The notes beneath the pieces are model-generated. The model ran no database searches and was not told the origin of the DNA. It was given only the letters and a program-made list of their open reading frames with translations. 50,864 nucleotides of DNA from Pseudomonas gingeri (lineage in GTDB: Bacteria; Pseudomonadota; Gammaproteobacteria; Pseudomonadales; Pseudomonadaceae). A program made the translations under genes and the position numbers. This document shows positions 7,451-14,592 of the stretch, in pieces (within the stretch, counting starts at the first letter, position 1; the number at the start of each line of letters is the position of its first letter). Location of the stretch: the NCBI RefSeq assembly GCF_013386165.1, contig NZ_JACAOS010000011.1, positions 74,541 to 125,404 of the forward strand, read 5' to 3'.

Positions 7451-8833
7451 ATGAGCCCACCTAAAATTTCCTTCTACAACCTGGCCTGGCGCTGGCATTT
7501 CTATGCCGGGCTGTTCGTCGCCCCGTTCATGGTCCTGCTGGCCCTGACCGGGATCATCTACCTGTTCAAACCGCAACTCGATCCACTGCTATACAGCGAC
7601 CTGATGACGGTCCAGGCCGGTCATCACAGCCTCAACGCCGATGAGCAATTGCGGCGCATCGAGATGGCTTATCCACAGGTGCGGATCAAGCAGTACCTGC
7701 CCCCCATCAACGCCGAACGCAGCGCGCAGTTCGTGCTGGTCAAGGACGGTCGCGAACTCAACGTCTTCCTCGACCCCTATCGCGGCACTGTCCTCGGCGA
7801 ACAGGATGCCAAGCTCAACCTGCAAGCCGTCGCCCGCGCCCTGCACGGCGAACTGATGATCGGCACGCTCGGCGACCGCCTGGTGGAACTGGCCGCCGGC
7901 TGGGGCGTGATGCTGGTGGTCTCCGGTCTCTACCTCTGGTGGCCACGGGGCCGCTCCAGCGCCGGCGTGCTCTGGCCACGTCTGAACCAGCGCGGCCGCA
8001 TCGTCTGGCGTGACCTGCATGCCGTCAGCGGTTTCTGGGGCGCCGGGCTGTTGTTGTTCATGCTGCTCAGCGGCATGACCTGGACCGGTGTCTGGGGCAA
8101 GCAGTACGCCGAGGTCTGGAACAAGTTTCCCGACGCCATGTGGAACAACATGCCCAAGTCCGATATCGAGGCCCGCAGCCTTAACGACGCGGCCCGCCAG
8201 ACCGTGCCCTGGGCCGTGGAAAACACGCCGATGCCAATGTCCGGCGACCACGCCGAGCACATGAACCACGGCACCACCTCGACCGGCCCGGCGGCACCGG
8301 GCATCAGCCTGCAACAGGTGGTGGACATCGCCTCCGCGCGCCAGGTCGAACCCGGCTACAGCATCACCCTGCCGACAACCGCCGAAGGCGTGTTCACTAT
8401 CGCCGTATTCGCCGATGACCCGCGCAACGACGCCACCCTGCATGTCGACCAGTACAGCGGTGCGGTCCTGGCTGATGTGCGCTGGCAGCAATACGGCAAT
8501 GTCGCCCGGGCCACGGAGATGGGCGTGATGCTGCATGAAGGCAAGCTGTTCGGCACGATCAACCAACTGGTCATGTTGCTGGTGTGCCTGATGATCCTGC
8601 TCAGCGCCGTCAGCGGCGTGGTGATGTGGTGGAAGCGCCGCCCGCAAGGTGGCCTCGGTGTGCCGCCGCTGCGCCACGATCTGCCACGCTGGAAAACCGC
8701 CCTGCTGATCATGTCCGCCCTGGCGCTCCTGTTCCCCCTGGTCGGGGTCTCGCTGATCGTCGTCTGGCTGCTGGACTGGGCGCTGCTGTCACGTCTCAAG
8801 GGCCAACCTGAATCTGCCTCATCTTCAACCTGA
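7451..8833 (+). CDS. PepSY-associated TM helix protein (metal-linked inner-membrane protein)
   Basis: The 460-residue protein starts with WRWHFYAGLFVAPFMVLLALTGIIYLF, a first membrane helix typical of PepSY_TM/PiuB-like proteins. Further helices lie near LAAGWGVMLVVSGLYLWWP, GFWGAGLLLFMLLSGMTW, INQLVMLLVCLMILLSAVSGVVMWW and the C-terminus. Two periplasmic PepSY-like segments and a His/Met stretch (MPMSGDHAEHMNH) sit between them. Such proteins lie beside TonB receptors and are proposed to reduce or handle imported metal; proof is limited. Here it stands directly after the copper receptor, so a copper role is the best guess. The start at 7451 avoids reading through the REP doublet. The gene directly precedes the Zur-type palindrome of the next unit. 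Confidence 0.88.
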   Translation: MSPPKISFYNLAWRWHFYAGLFVAPFMVLLALTGIIYLFKPQLDPLLYSDLMTVQAGHHSLNADEQLRRIEMAYPQVRIKQYLPPINAERSAQFVLVKDGRELNVFLDPYRGTVLGEQDAKLNLQAVARALHGELMIGTLGDRLVELAAGWGVMLVVSGLYLWWPRGRSSAGVLWPRLNQRGRIVWRDLHAVSGFWGAGLLLFMLLSGMTWTGVWGKQYAEVWNKFPDAMWNNMPKSDIEARSLNDAARQTVPWAVENTPMPMSGDHAEHMNHGTTSTGPAAPGISLQQVVDIASARQVEPGYSITLPTTAEGVFTIAVFADDPRNDATLHVDQYSGAVLADVRWQQYGNVARATEMGVMLHEGKLFGTINQLVMLLVCLMILLSAVSGVVMWWKRRPQGGLGVPPLRHDLPRWKTALLIMSALALLFPLVGVSLIVVWLLDWALLSRLKGQPESASSST

Positions 8834-8882
8834 ACAGCTTGAGAGGCGCATCCCTGGGGAGTCTGTAGACTTTGAGGAGAAT

Positions 8883-8925
8883 ATGTTGCAATTACAGTTT
8901 GTTATAATATAACAATATGCAACAT
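8883..8925 (+). promoter_or_regulatory. Zur-type operator with overlapping promoter
   Basis: A 17-bp palindrome TTGTTATA-A-TATAACAA (8899-8915) contains GTTATAATATAAC, the core of the gamma-proteobacterial zinc uptake regulator (Zur) box. It is nested in a second inverted repeat, ATGTTGCA (8883-8890) and TGCAACAT (8918-8925). A plausible promoter lies within it: TTGCAA at 8886-8891, a 16-bp spacer and TATAAC at 8908-8913, so bound repressor would block polymerase. Transcription would start near 8920, past the ATG at 8917, which supports the later start codon at 8986. Zur identity is from motif recognition only. Confidence 0.8.
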
Positions 8926-8985
8926 CCCTACCCGCAGTCCCTGGCTGCGGGTATCGCCTCCGAAAATAAGCGACTCCCTGTCTCG

Positions 8986-11112
8986 ATGAATAAGTACATT
9001 CTGTCCGGCCTCTGCCTGCTGGCGTTGAACCACGCCCAAGCCGACGGCACCCTGACCCTGCCCACCGGCACCATTACCGCACCTGCCGTCGACGATGGGC
9101 ACATCGACCTGAAGACCCCGACCACCGCCGGCTCGCGCCTGGGTCTGACGGCACTGGAAACCCCCGCCAGCACCGACAGCCTGAGCGGTGAAGAGATTCG
9201 CCAACGCGGTGACAGCAGCGTGCAGGATGGGGTATCGCGTAGCGCCGGAATCAGCCGTACCGGCAACCCGGGTGATGGCGGCACCTCGTTGCAGGCACGG
9301 GGCTTTACCGGGCAGAACTCGGTGATGCAGTTGTATGACGGCACACGGATGTACAGTGGCGCCGGTACCGTGACCTTCCCGGTGGACACCTGGGCGGTGG
9401 AGCGCGTCGATGTGCTGCGTGGGCCGGCGTCGGTGCTGTATGGCGAAGGGGCCACCGGTGCGGTGACCAACACCATTCCGAAAAAGCCGTTCGAAGGCGA
9501 GATCGAAAACCACGTGCGCCTGGGTTATGGCTCCTACGGCAGTCAGCAGGAAGCCCTGGACAGTGGCGGTTCGCTGACGGACACCCTCAGCTATCGCCTC
9601 AACCTCAACCGCCTGAACAGCAACGGCTGGGTCGACCGTGGCGACTCGAGCAGCAACTTCTTCAGCGGTGCCTTGCGCTGGCAGGCCAACGATGACCTGG
9701 TGTTCACCCTGTCCAGCGACTACGGCGACCAGGAACCCACCGATTACTTCGGTGTGCCACTGATCAACGGCCACTACCAGGAAAACCTGCGTTTCAAGAA
9801 CTATAACGTCGACAACGACAAGCTGCACTACAACGACCAGTGGACGCGTCTGCGTACCGATTGGCAGATTTCCGATGCCGTCAGTTCCAGCAACGAACTG
9901 TATTACCTCAAGGCCCAACGCCGCTGGCAGAACGCCGAGAACTACAACTTCGACCCGACGACACAAACCCTGTCGCGGGCCAGCTACATCAGCATCAAGC
10001 ATGAAGAAGAGCAGACCGGCGACCGCCAGACCTTCACCTTCAAGCACAGCCTGTTCGGGCTCGACAGCCAGACACTGACCGGTGTGGACATCAACCGCAT
10101 CCGCTTCAAGCTCAACAGCAACTCAGGTTTCGATGACCTGCCCGGCAGCCCGCCACTTGACCTGAGCAATCCGCAACCTGGCCAGTTCGAGAGTGCCGAC
10201 GCATACCGTCCGCAGTTCTCGGCCACCACCCGGCAGTTCTCGCTGTTCGCCGAAAACCGCACTCAGCTCAGTGATCGCTGGTCCCTGGTGACGGGGGTGC
10301 GACGTGACTATGTGCACATCGACAATGACAATCTGGTCAGCGACACCCGTAGCGACAAGAGCCTGGTCGGTAACAACTGGAAGGTTGGCCTGGTCTTCGC
10401 ACTGACCGACGACACTTCGCTGTACGGCCAGTACGCCACCAGCACCGAGGGCGTCGACGGCCTGGTTACCCTGGGAGCAAACGCGCAGCAGTTCGGTCTG
10501 TCCACCGCCAGGCAATCCGAAGTGGGCCTCAAGCAGATGTTCTGGGACCAGCGCGGCGAGTGGACCCTGGCGGCCTACCATATCGTTAAAAAGAAGTTGC
10601 TCGTCGCCGACCCGAGCGCCCCGAACGACCCGAGCAAACAACTGCAGGTCGGGCAACAATCGTCCGACGGACTGGAAGCCAGTCTTGACCTGAAATTCGC
10701 GCACGACTGGCAGTTGCAGGCCAATGCGTCGATTGTCCGGGCTCAATATGATGACTTCGACCAGTCGGTCAATAACCAGATCGTATCCTACAAAGGCAAC
10801 CGTCCTACGGACGTCCCACGGCGCACCGCCAACCTCTGGCTGAGCAAGGCGATCACCGATGACGTAAAGGCCGGTGCGGGTGTGCGTTATGTCGATGCAC
10901 GTTACGCCGACCTGGCCAATACCGTGGAACTGCCGAGCTACACGGTGGTTGACGCAACGGTATCGTGGAAAGCCCTGCACAACACGACCCTGGGCCTGCA
11001 GTTGAACAATTTGTTCGACCGCCAATATGCCCTGAGCGAATACAATGGCGGCCAACAATGGATCCTGGGGCAACCGCGGTCGGTCTTCGTCACGGCGGAT
11101 TACACCTTCTAA
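8986..11112 (+). CDS. TonB-dependent receptor, predicted zinc (or zincophore) uptake
   Basis: This 708-residue outer-membrane receptor has a signal peptide MNKYILSGLCLLALNHAQA, a plug domain (SLQARGFTGQNSVMQLYDG, VERVDVLRGPASVLYGEG) and a barrel ending in VFVTADYTF, the standard terminal aromatic. By sequence it belongs to the siderophore-receptor (FhuA/FepA-like) group. The Zur-type operator immediately upstream and the following ABC importer argue for zinc rather than iron. The order cobL-cbiD-cobK, receptor, ATPase, binding protein, permease matches PA2907-PA2914 of P. aeruginosa, where, as I recall, PA2911-PA2914 respond to zinc limitation. ATG 8986 is chosen over 8917 because of the signal peptide and promoter position, although no clear Shine-Dalgarno is seen before it. 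Confidence 0.88.
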   Translation: MNKYILSGLCLLALNHAQADGTLTLPTGTITAPAVDDGHIDLKTPTTAGSRLGLTALETPASTDSLSGEEIRQRGDSSVQDGVSRSAGISRTGNPGDGGTSLQARGFTGQNSVMQLYDGTRMYSGAGTVTFPVDTWAVERVDVLRGPASVLYGEGATGAVTNTIPKKPFEGEIENHVRLGYGSYGSQQEALDSGGSLTDTLSYRLNLNRLNSNGWVDRGDSSSNFFSGALRWQANDDLVFTLSSDYGDQEPTDYFGVPLINGHYQENLRFKNYNVDNDKLHYNDQWTRLRTDWQISDAVSSSNELYYLKAQRRWQNAENYNFDPTTQTLSRASYISIKHEEEQTGDRQTFTFKHSLFGLDSQTLTGVDINRIRFKLNSNSGFDDLPGSPPLDLSNPQPGQFESADAYRPQFSATTRQFSLFAENRTQLSDRWSLVTGVRRDYVHIDNDNLVSDTRSDKSLVGNNWKVGLVFALTDDTSLYGQYATSTEGVDGLVTLGANAQQFGLSTARQSEVGLKQMFWDQRGEWTLAAYHIVKKKLLVADPSAPNDPSKQLQVGQQSSDGLEASLDLKFAHDWQLQANASIVRAQYDDFDQSVNNQIVSYKGNRPTDVPRRTANLWLSKAITDDVKAGAGVRYVDARYADLANTVELPSYTVVDATVSWKALHNTTLGLQLNNLFDRQYALSEYNGGQQWILGQPRSVFVTADYTF

Positions 11113-11138
11113 AGACAGAACCGAGTGCAGCACAAACC

Positions 11139-11239
11139 TGTAGGAGCGAGCTTGCTCGCGAAAAATCGCCAACGATAACGCGACCATTGTTGAATGGCCG
11201 CCGCCATGGCGACGGATCGCGAGCAAGCTCGCTCCTACA
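11139..11239. repeat. REP doublet between TonB receptor and ABC ATPase genes
   Basis: Inverted copies at 11139-11161 and 11216-11239 (core GGAGCGAGCTTGCTCGCG). The inner segment is the reverse complement of that in the urtA-urtB doublet (shared GTTATCGTTG and GGCGGCCATTCAACAA), so whole units have moved in both orientations. Confidence 0.93.
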
Positions 11240-11271
11240 GGGGGACTGCATCCCCGAATAATGAGTAACGC

Positions 11272-12060
11272 ATGACCTCGCTGACCCTCACCGATCTCAC
11301 CTGGGCTCCTCCGGGCCATGAGCACTGCCATCACCGGTTCCAACTGCGTGATGCCAGCCTGCGGGTGGCGCCGGGTGAGTTCGTCGGTCTGATCGGGCCC
11401 AATGGCAGCGGCAAGACCAGCCTGTTGCGTTGCGCCTACCGCTTCAGCGCACCCGCGCAAGGCGAAGTCCTGCTTGAACACCAGAACGTCTGGAAACAAT
11501 CACCCCGCTGGTGCGCTCAACGCATCGCGGTGGTGCTCCAGGAATTCCCCGATGCCTTTGGCCTGACCGTCGATGAAGTGGTCGCCATGGGCCGCACCCC
11601 ACACAAAAAGCTCTTCGATGGCGACACCGAACTCGACCGCCAGCTGATCCGCCAGTCCCTCGAGTCAGTGGGCATGCTGGGCTTCGAAGACCACGCCTTC
11701 GCCACCCTCTCCGGCGGTGAAAAACAGCGCGTGATCCTCGCCCGCGCCCTGGCCCAGCAACCGCAACTGCTGATCCTCGACGAGCCGACCAACCACCTCG
11801 ACCCGCGCTTCCAGCTCGAACTGTTGCGCCTGGTCAGGCAACTGCAGATCGGCACCCTGGCCAGCATCCACGACCTCAACCTGGCGGCGGCCTTCTGCGA
11901 CCGCCTGTATGTGCTCGACCACGGCCGCATCGTTGCCAGCGGTACGCCGGCCGAAGTCCTGACCGCCGAGTTGCTGCGCGAAGTCTTCGGCGTCGAAGCA
12001 CTAATCGATACCCACCCACTCTCCGGCTACCCGCGAATCACCTGGATAACCCAACCATGA
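11272..12060 (+). CDS. ABC transporter ATPase of metal-chelate (FecE/BtuD-like) importer
   Basis: The 262-residue ATPase has Walker A GPNGSGKT (residues 42-49), Q-loop VVLQEFPDAFG, signature LSGGEKQR, Walker B LLILDEPTNHLD and an H-loop in SIHDLN. It is the FepC/FecE/BtuD type used with FecCD permeases. An unusual feature is the N-terminal HEHCHH at residues 16-21, before the Walker A, which could bind metal in the cytoplasm. Its stop overlaps the next gene (ATGA at 12057), giving tight coupling with the binding protein and permease. Substrate is inferred from the Zur-type box upstream of the receptor: zinc or a zinc chelate; iron-siderophore or cobalamin uptake are the alternatives. Confidence 0.92.
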   Translation: MTSLTLTDLTWAPPGHEHCHHRFQLRDASLRVAPGEFVGLIGPNGSGKTSLLRCAYRFSAPAQGEVLLEHQNVWKQSPRWCAQRIAVVLQEFPDAFGLTVDEVVAMGRTPHKKLFDGDTELDRQLIRQSLESVGMLGFEDHAFATLSGGEKQRVILARALAQQPQLLILDEPTNHLDPRFQLELLRLVRQLQIGTLASIHDLNLAAAFCDRLYVLDHGRIVASGTPAEVLTAELLREVFGVEALIDTHPLSGYPRITWITQP

Positions 12061-13007
12061 AGCTACGGCACCTGGCGCTTTGCCTCGGTTCACTGTTCAC
12101 GTCCATGGCCGCCCTGGCCGAGTCGACGCACTACCCGTTGACGATCCAGAGCTGCAACCGCGAGGTGACCTTCAAGGAGGCGCCGAAACACGCGGTCAGC
12201 CATGACATCAACATGACCCAGATGATGCTCGCCCTCGGCCTGCGCCAACGCATGGTCGGCTACAGCGGAATCAGCGGCTGGAAAGCGGTCACCCCGGAGA
12301 TGGAGAAGATCCTCGACGGCCTGCCGGAACTGGCGGCCAAGTACCCGTCGGTGGAAACCCTGCTCAATGCCAACGTCGACTTTTTCTTCGCCGGCTGGGA
12401 CTACGGCATGAATGTCGGCGGGGCCGTCACCCCGGCAACGCTGACGCCGCTGGGCATCAACGTCTACGAGCTGACCGAGTCCTGTGCCTTTGTGATGAAA
12501 CGCGCGGGCGCCAGCCTCGACGACACCTACAACGACCTGCGCAACCTGGGCAAGATCTTCGACGTGCAGGACCGCGCCAATGCCCTGATCGGCGAGATGC
12601 AGGCGCGGGTCGCCGCGGTGCGCAAAACCCTGCCGGCCGATCGCCCACGGGTGTTTCTCTATGACAGCGGCGAAGACCGCGCCATGACCTCCGGCCGCCT
12701 GGCCATGCCCCAGGCACTGATCGAAGCCGCCGGCGGACGCAACGTGCTGGATGACGTCGACGCCAGCTGGACCCGGGTCAACTGGGAGAGCGTGGTGGAG
12801 AAGAACCCACAGGTGATCGTGATCGTCGACTACAGCGAAATCACCGCTGAGCAGAAACAGCACTTCCTGGAAACCAACCCGGCCCTGCAGTCGGTGGACG
12901 CCATCCGTAACAAGCGCTTCGTGGTCATTCCCTATGTCGAGGCGACACCGGGCATCGATAACGTCAAGGCTATCGAAACCCTCGCCAAGGCGTTCCACCC
13001 ACAATGA
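12057..13007 (+). CDS. Periplasmic binding protein of the metal-chelate ABC importer
   Basis: The 316-residue protein has a signal peptide (MKLRHLALCLGSLFTSMAALA) and a FecB/BtuF-like class III binding-protein fold: two lobes joined by a long helix, visible as VSHDINMTQMMLALGL, VETLLNANVDFFFAGW, then VFLYDSGEDRAMTSG and WESVVEKNPQVIVIVD. No lipobox is seen, so it should be free in the periplasm. Histidine and aspartate residues in HAVSHDINM might contact metal, but this is a guess. It overlaps the ATPase gene by 4 bp upstream and the permease gene by 4 bp downstream. Confidence 0.9.
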   Translation: MKLRHLALCLGSLFTSMAALAESTHYPLTIQSCNREVTFKEAPKHAVSHDINMTQMMLALGLRQRMVGYSGISGWKAVTPEMEKILDGLPELAAKYPSVETLLNANVDFFFAGWDYGMNVGGAVTPATLTPLGINVYELTESCAFVMKRAGASLDDTYNDLRNLGKIFDVQDRANALIGEMQARVAAVRKTLPADRPRVFLYDSGEDRAMTSGRLAMPQALIEAAGGRNVLDDVDASWTRVNWESVVEKNPQVIVIVDYSEITAEQKQHFLETNPALQSVDAIRNKRFVVIPYVEATPGIDNVKAIETLAKAFHPQ

Positions 13008-14017
13008 TGAATCGCCGCTACACCCTGTTGCTGGCCGGACTCGGCGTCTTGTTGCTGCTGTCCTGCGTGGTGTCCCTGGGCTTTGGCCCGGCGCCGGTGC
13101 CGGTGGACGTGGTGTGGCGAATTCTCGTGCACAAGCTGCTGGGGCTGGGCGAGGTGAACTGGAGCGCCGGGCAGGAACATATCGTCTGGCTGATCCGCGT
13201 GCCGCGCATGTTACTGGGAGCGTTGGTGGGCGCCGGACTCGCCTTGATCGGGGCGGTGTTGCAAGCGGTCACCCGCAATCCCCTGGCCGACCCGCACCTG
13301 CTGGGCGTCACCTCCGGGGCGACCCTGGGCGCGGTGATCGTGGTCCTGCACGTGGGCGAGATCGTCGGTCTGCTGACCTTGCCCATCGCCGCCTTTATCG
13401 GCGCCCTGAGCAGCATGCTGATGGTCCTGGCCATCGCCAGCCGCCAAGGTCGACTGGACAGCGACCGACTGCTGCTGTGCGGCGTCGCCGTGTCCTTCGT
13501 GATGATGGCGCTGGCCAATCTGCTGCTGTTTCTCGGCGACCATCGGGCCAGTTCCGCGGTGATGTTCTGGATGCTCGGCGGCCTGGGCCTGGCACGCTGG
13601 GAGCTGCTGCCGATACCGGCGGCGAGCGTGCTGCTGGGGCTGGTCCTGCTGGTGAGCATGGCCCGGCCATTGAACGCGTTGATGGCCGGCGAGCAGACCG
13701 CCGTGACCCTGGGGGTCAGTGCACGCAATGTGCGCCTGAAGGTGTTTCTGATCGCCTCGCTGCTGACCGGCGTGCTGGTCTCCATCAGCGGTTCCATTGG
13801 TTTTGTCGGCTTGATGGTGCCGCATATTGCCCGCTACCTGGTGGGCGCGGAGCACCGCCGGCTGCTGCCGGTGTCGGCCCTGTTGGGGAGCCTGTTCCTG
13901 GTCTGGGTCGATGTCGCGGCACGCACCCTGATCGCTCCGGAAGACCTGCCCATCGGCGTCGCCACGGCAGCCATCGGCGGGGTGTTCTTTATCGGGCTGA
14001 TGCGCAAGCGCGGTTGA
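13004..14017 (+). CDS. FecCD-family ABC permease
   Basis: The 337-residue permease of the BtuC/FecCD type has about ten hydrophobic segments and the family signatures RVPRMLLGALVGAGLALIGAVLQ, NPLADPHLLGVTSGATLGAV and GFVGLMVPHIARYLVGAEHRRLLP, the last containing the cytoplasmic coupling region. It would form a homodimer with two copies of the ATPase encoded at 11272. It overlaps the binding-protein gene (ATGA). The next gene, a small secreted repeat protein, follows after about 60 bp and may be read through. Confidence 0.93.
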   Translation: MMNRRYTLLLAGLGVLLLLSCVVSLGFGPAPVPVDVVWRILVHKLLGLGEVNWSAGQEHIVWLIRVPRMLLGALVGAGLALIGAVLQAVTRNPLADPHLLGVTSGATLGAVIVVLHVGEIVGLLTLPIAAFIGALSSMLMVLAIASRQGRLDSDRLLLCGVAVSFVMMALANLLLFLGDHRASSAVMFWMLGGLGLARWELLPIPAASVLLGLVLLVSMARPLNALMAGEQTAVTLGVSARNVRLKVFLIASLLTGVLVSISGSIGFVGLMVPHIARYLVGAEHRRLLPVSALLGSLFLVWVDVAARTLIAPEDLPIGVATAAIGGVFFIGLMRKRG

Positions 14018-14078
14018 GCGGCTCGACGGGACGACCTGTATGATCATGGATTCTCCAGCCCCTCTCAGGATGAGTCCC

Positions 14079-14378
14079 ATGTTGAAAACCGCCGCCCTGG
14101 CACTGCTGCTCTGCTGCTCCTTCAGCGCCTTGGCCGACACCAGTGTCGATGTCTCGAAAATCTACGGCAATATCAAGTTCGTCAACAGCTTCCCCGACTA
14201 CAAGGTCAAGATCGTCAGCGCCTTTCCAGACCTCAATGTGCAAAAGGTCAGCGCCTTCCCCGACGGCCCCGGCAAATGGAAAGAGGTCGACGCCTTCCCC
14301 GATTACAAGATCCAGATCGTCGATGCCTTTCCCGATTTCACCATCAAGTACGTGGACGCTTTCCCGGGCGTGCCGTAA
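14079..14378 (+). CDS. Small secreted FPD-repeat protein (possible septoil-knot family)
   Basis: The 99-residue protein has a signal peptide (MLKTAALALLLCCSFSALA) and a mature chain of about 80 residues built from six repeats of the form V-[DNS]-[SA]-F-P-[DG]. The FP pairs are at 38, 49, 60, 73, 84 and 95; spacing is 11 residues except one of 13, where GPGKWK is inserted. Such regular short beta strands suggest a compact all-beta fold; from memory it resembles the family NCBI names 7(1) septoil knot, not checked. ATG 14079 follows AGGA at 14067-14070; 14070 and 14040 are other possible starts. It is 61 bp after the permease, so it may share Zur-linked transcription. Function is unknown. Confidence 0.78.
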   Translation: MLKTAALALLLCCSFSALADTSVDVSKIYGNIKFVNSFPDYKVKIVSAFPDLNVQKVSAFPDGPGKWKEVDAFPDYKIQIVDAFPDFTIKYVDAFPGVP

Positions 14379-14525
14379 CCCCGCAGACCCGGCTCGGGGG
14401 TAGACCGCCCCCGCAGCACCAGAATGACGCAGCGCCGTGCCCACCGGCCCGACAAAGCCTCCTCTTGGGGCGCCGCCCTCCCCAGCCACCGTTGAAATAC
14501 GACGTTTTGTTGCCTTCAGCCGACT

Positions 14526-14541
14526 AGGCACAACGCTTGCA
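14526..14541 (+). promoter_or_regulatory. Sigma-54 promoter of the urea transport operon
   Basis: AGGCAC-N5-TTGCA places GG at 14527-14528 and GC at 14539-14540, the exact -24/-12 spacing for RpoN. Transcription would start near 14552, 41 bp before urtA. A half-matching NtrC-like site (GCACC at 14416, about 110 bp upstream) is weak. Nitrogen control of urea uptake is established in pseudomonads. Confidence 0.75.
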
Positions 14542-14592
14542 ATCACCCTTTCACCTGCCCCATAACAACATCAGGTTCATGGAGATTGCACA

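Noticed and set aside
8917..8985. Upstream ATG at 8917 as start of the second TonB receptor
   Set aside because: It overlaps the Zur-type palindrome, lies upstream of the predicted transcription start, and puts 23 non-signal residues before a good signal peptide.
8834..8985. Cobalamin riboswitch before the TonB receptor, suggested by the nearby cobalamin genes
   Set aside because: The gap is too short and has none of the conserved B12-box bases; the palindrome explains it better.
14180..14370. Direct repeats in DNA that might be a CRISPR-like array
   Set aside because: The repeats are codons for FPD units in an open frame with a signal peptide; spacing is 33 bp with degenerate third positions, not repeat-spacer structure.
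14416..14430. NtrC binding site upstream of the urtA promoter
   Set aside because: Only the left half (GCACC) matches; the right half fits at 3 of 5 bases, too weak to list as a feature.
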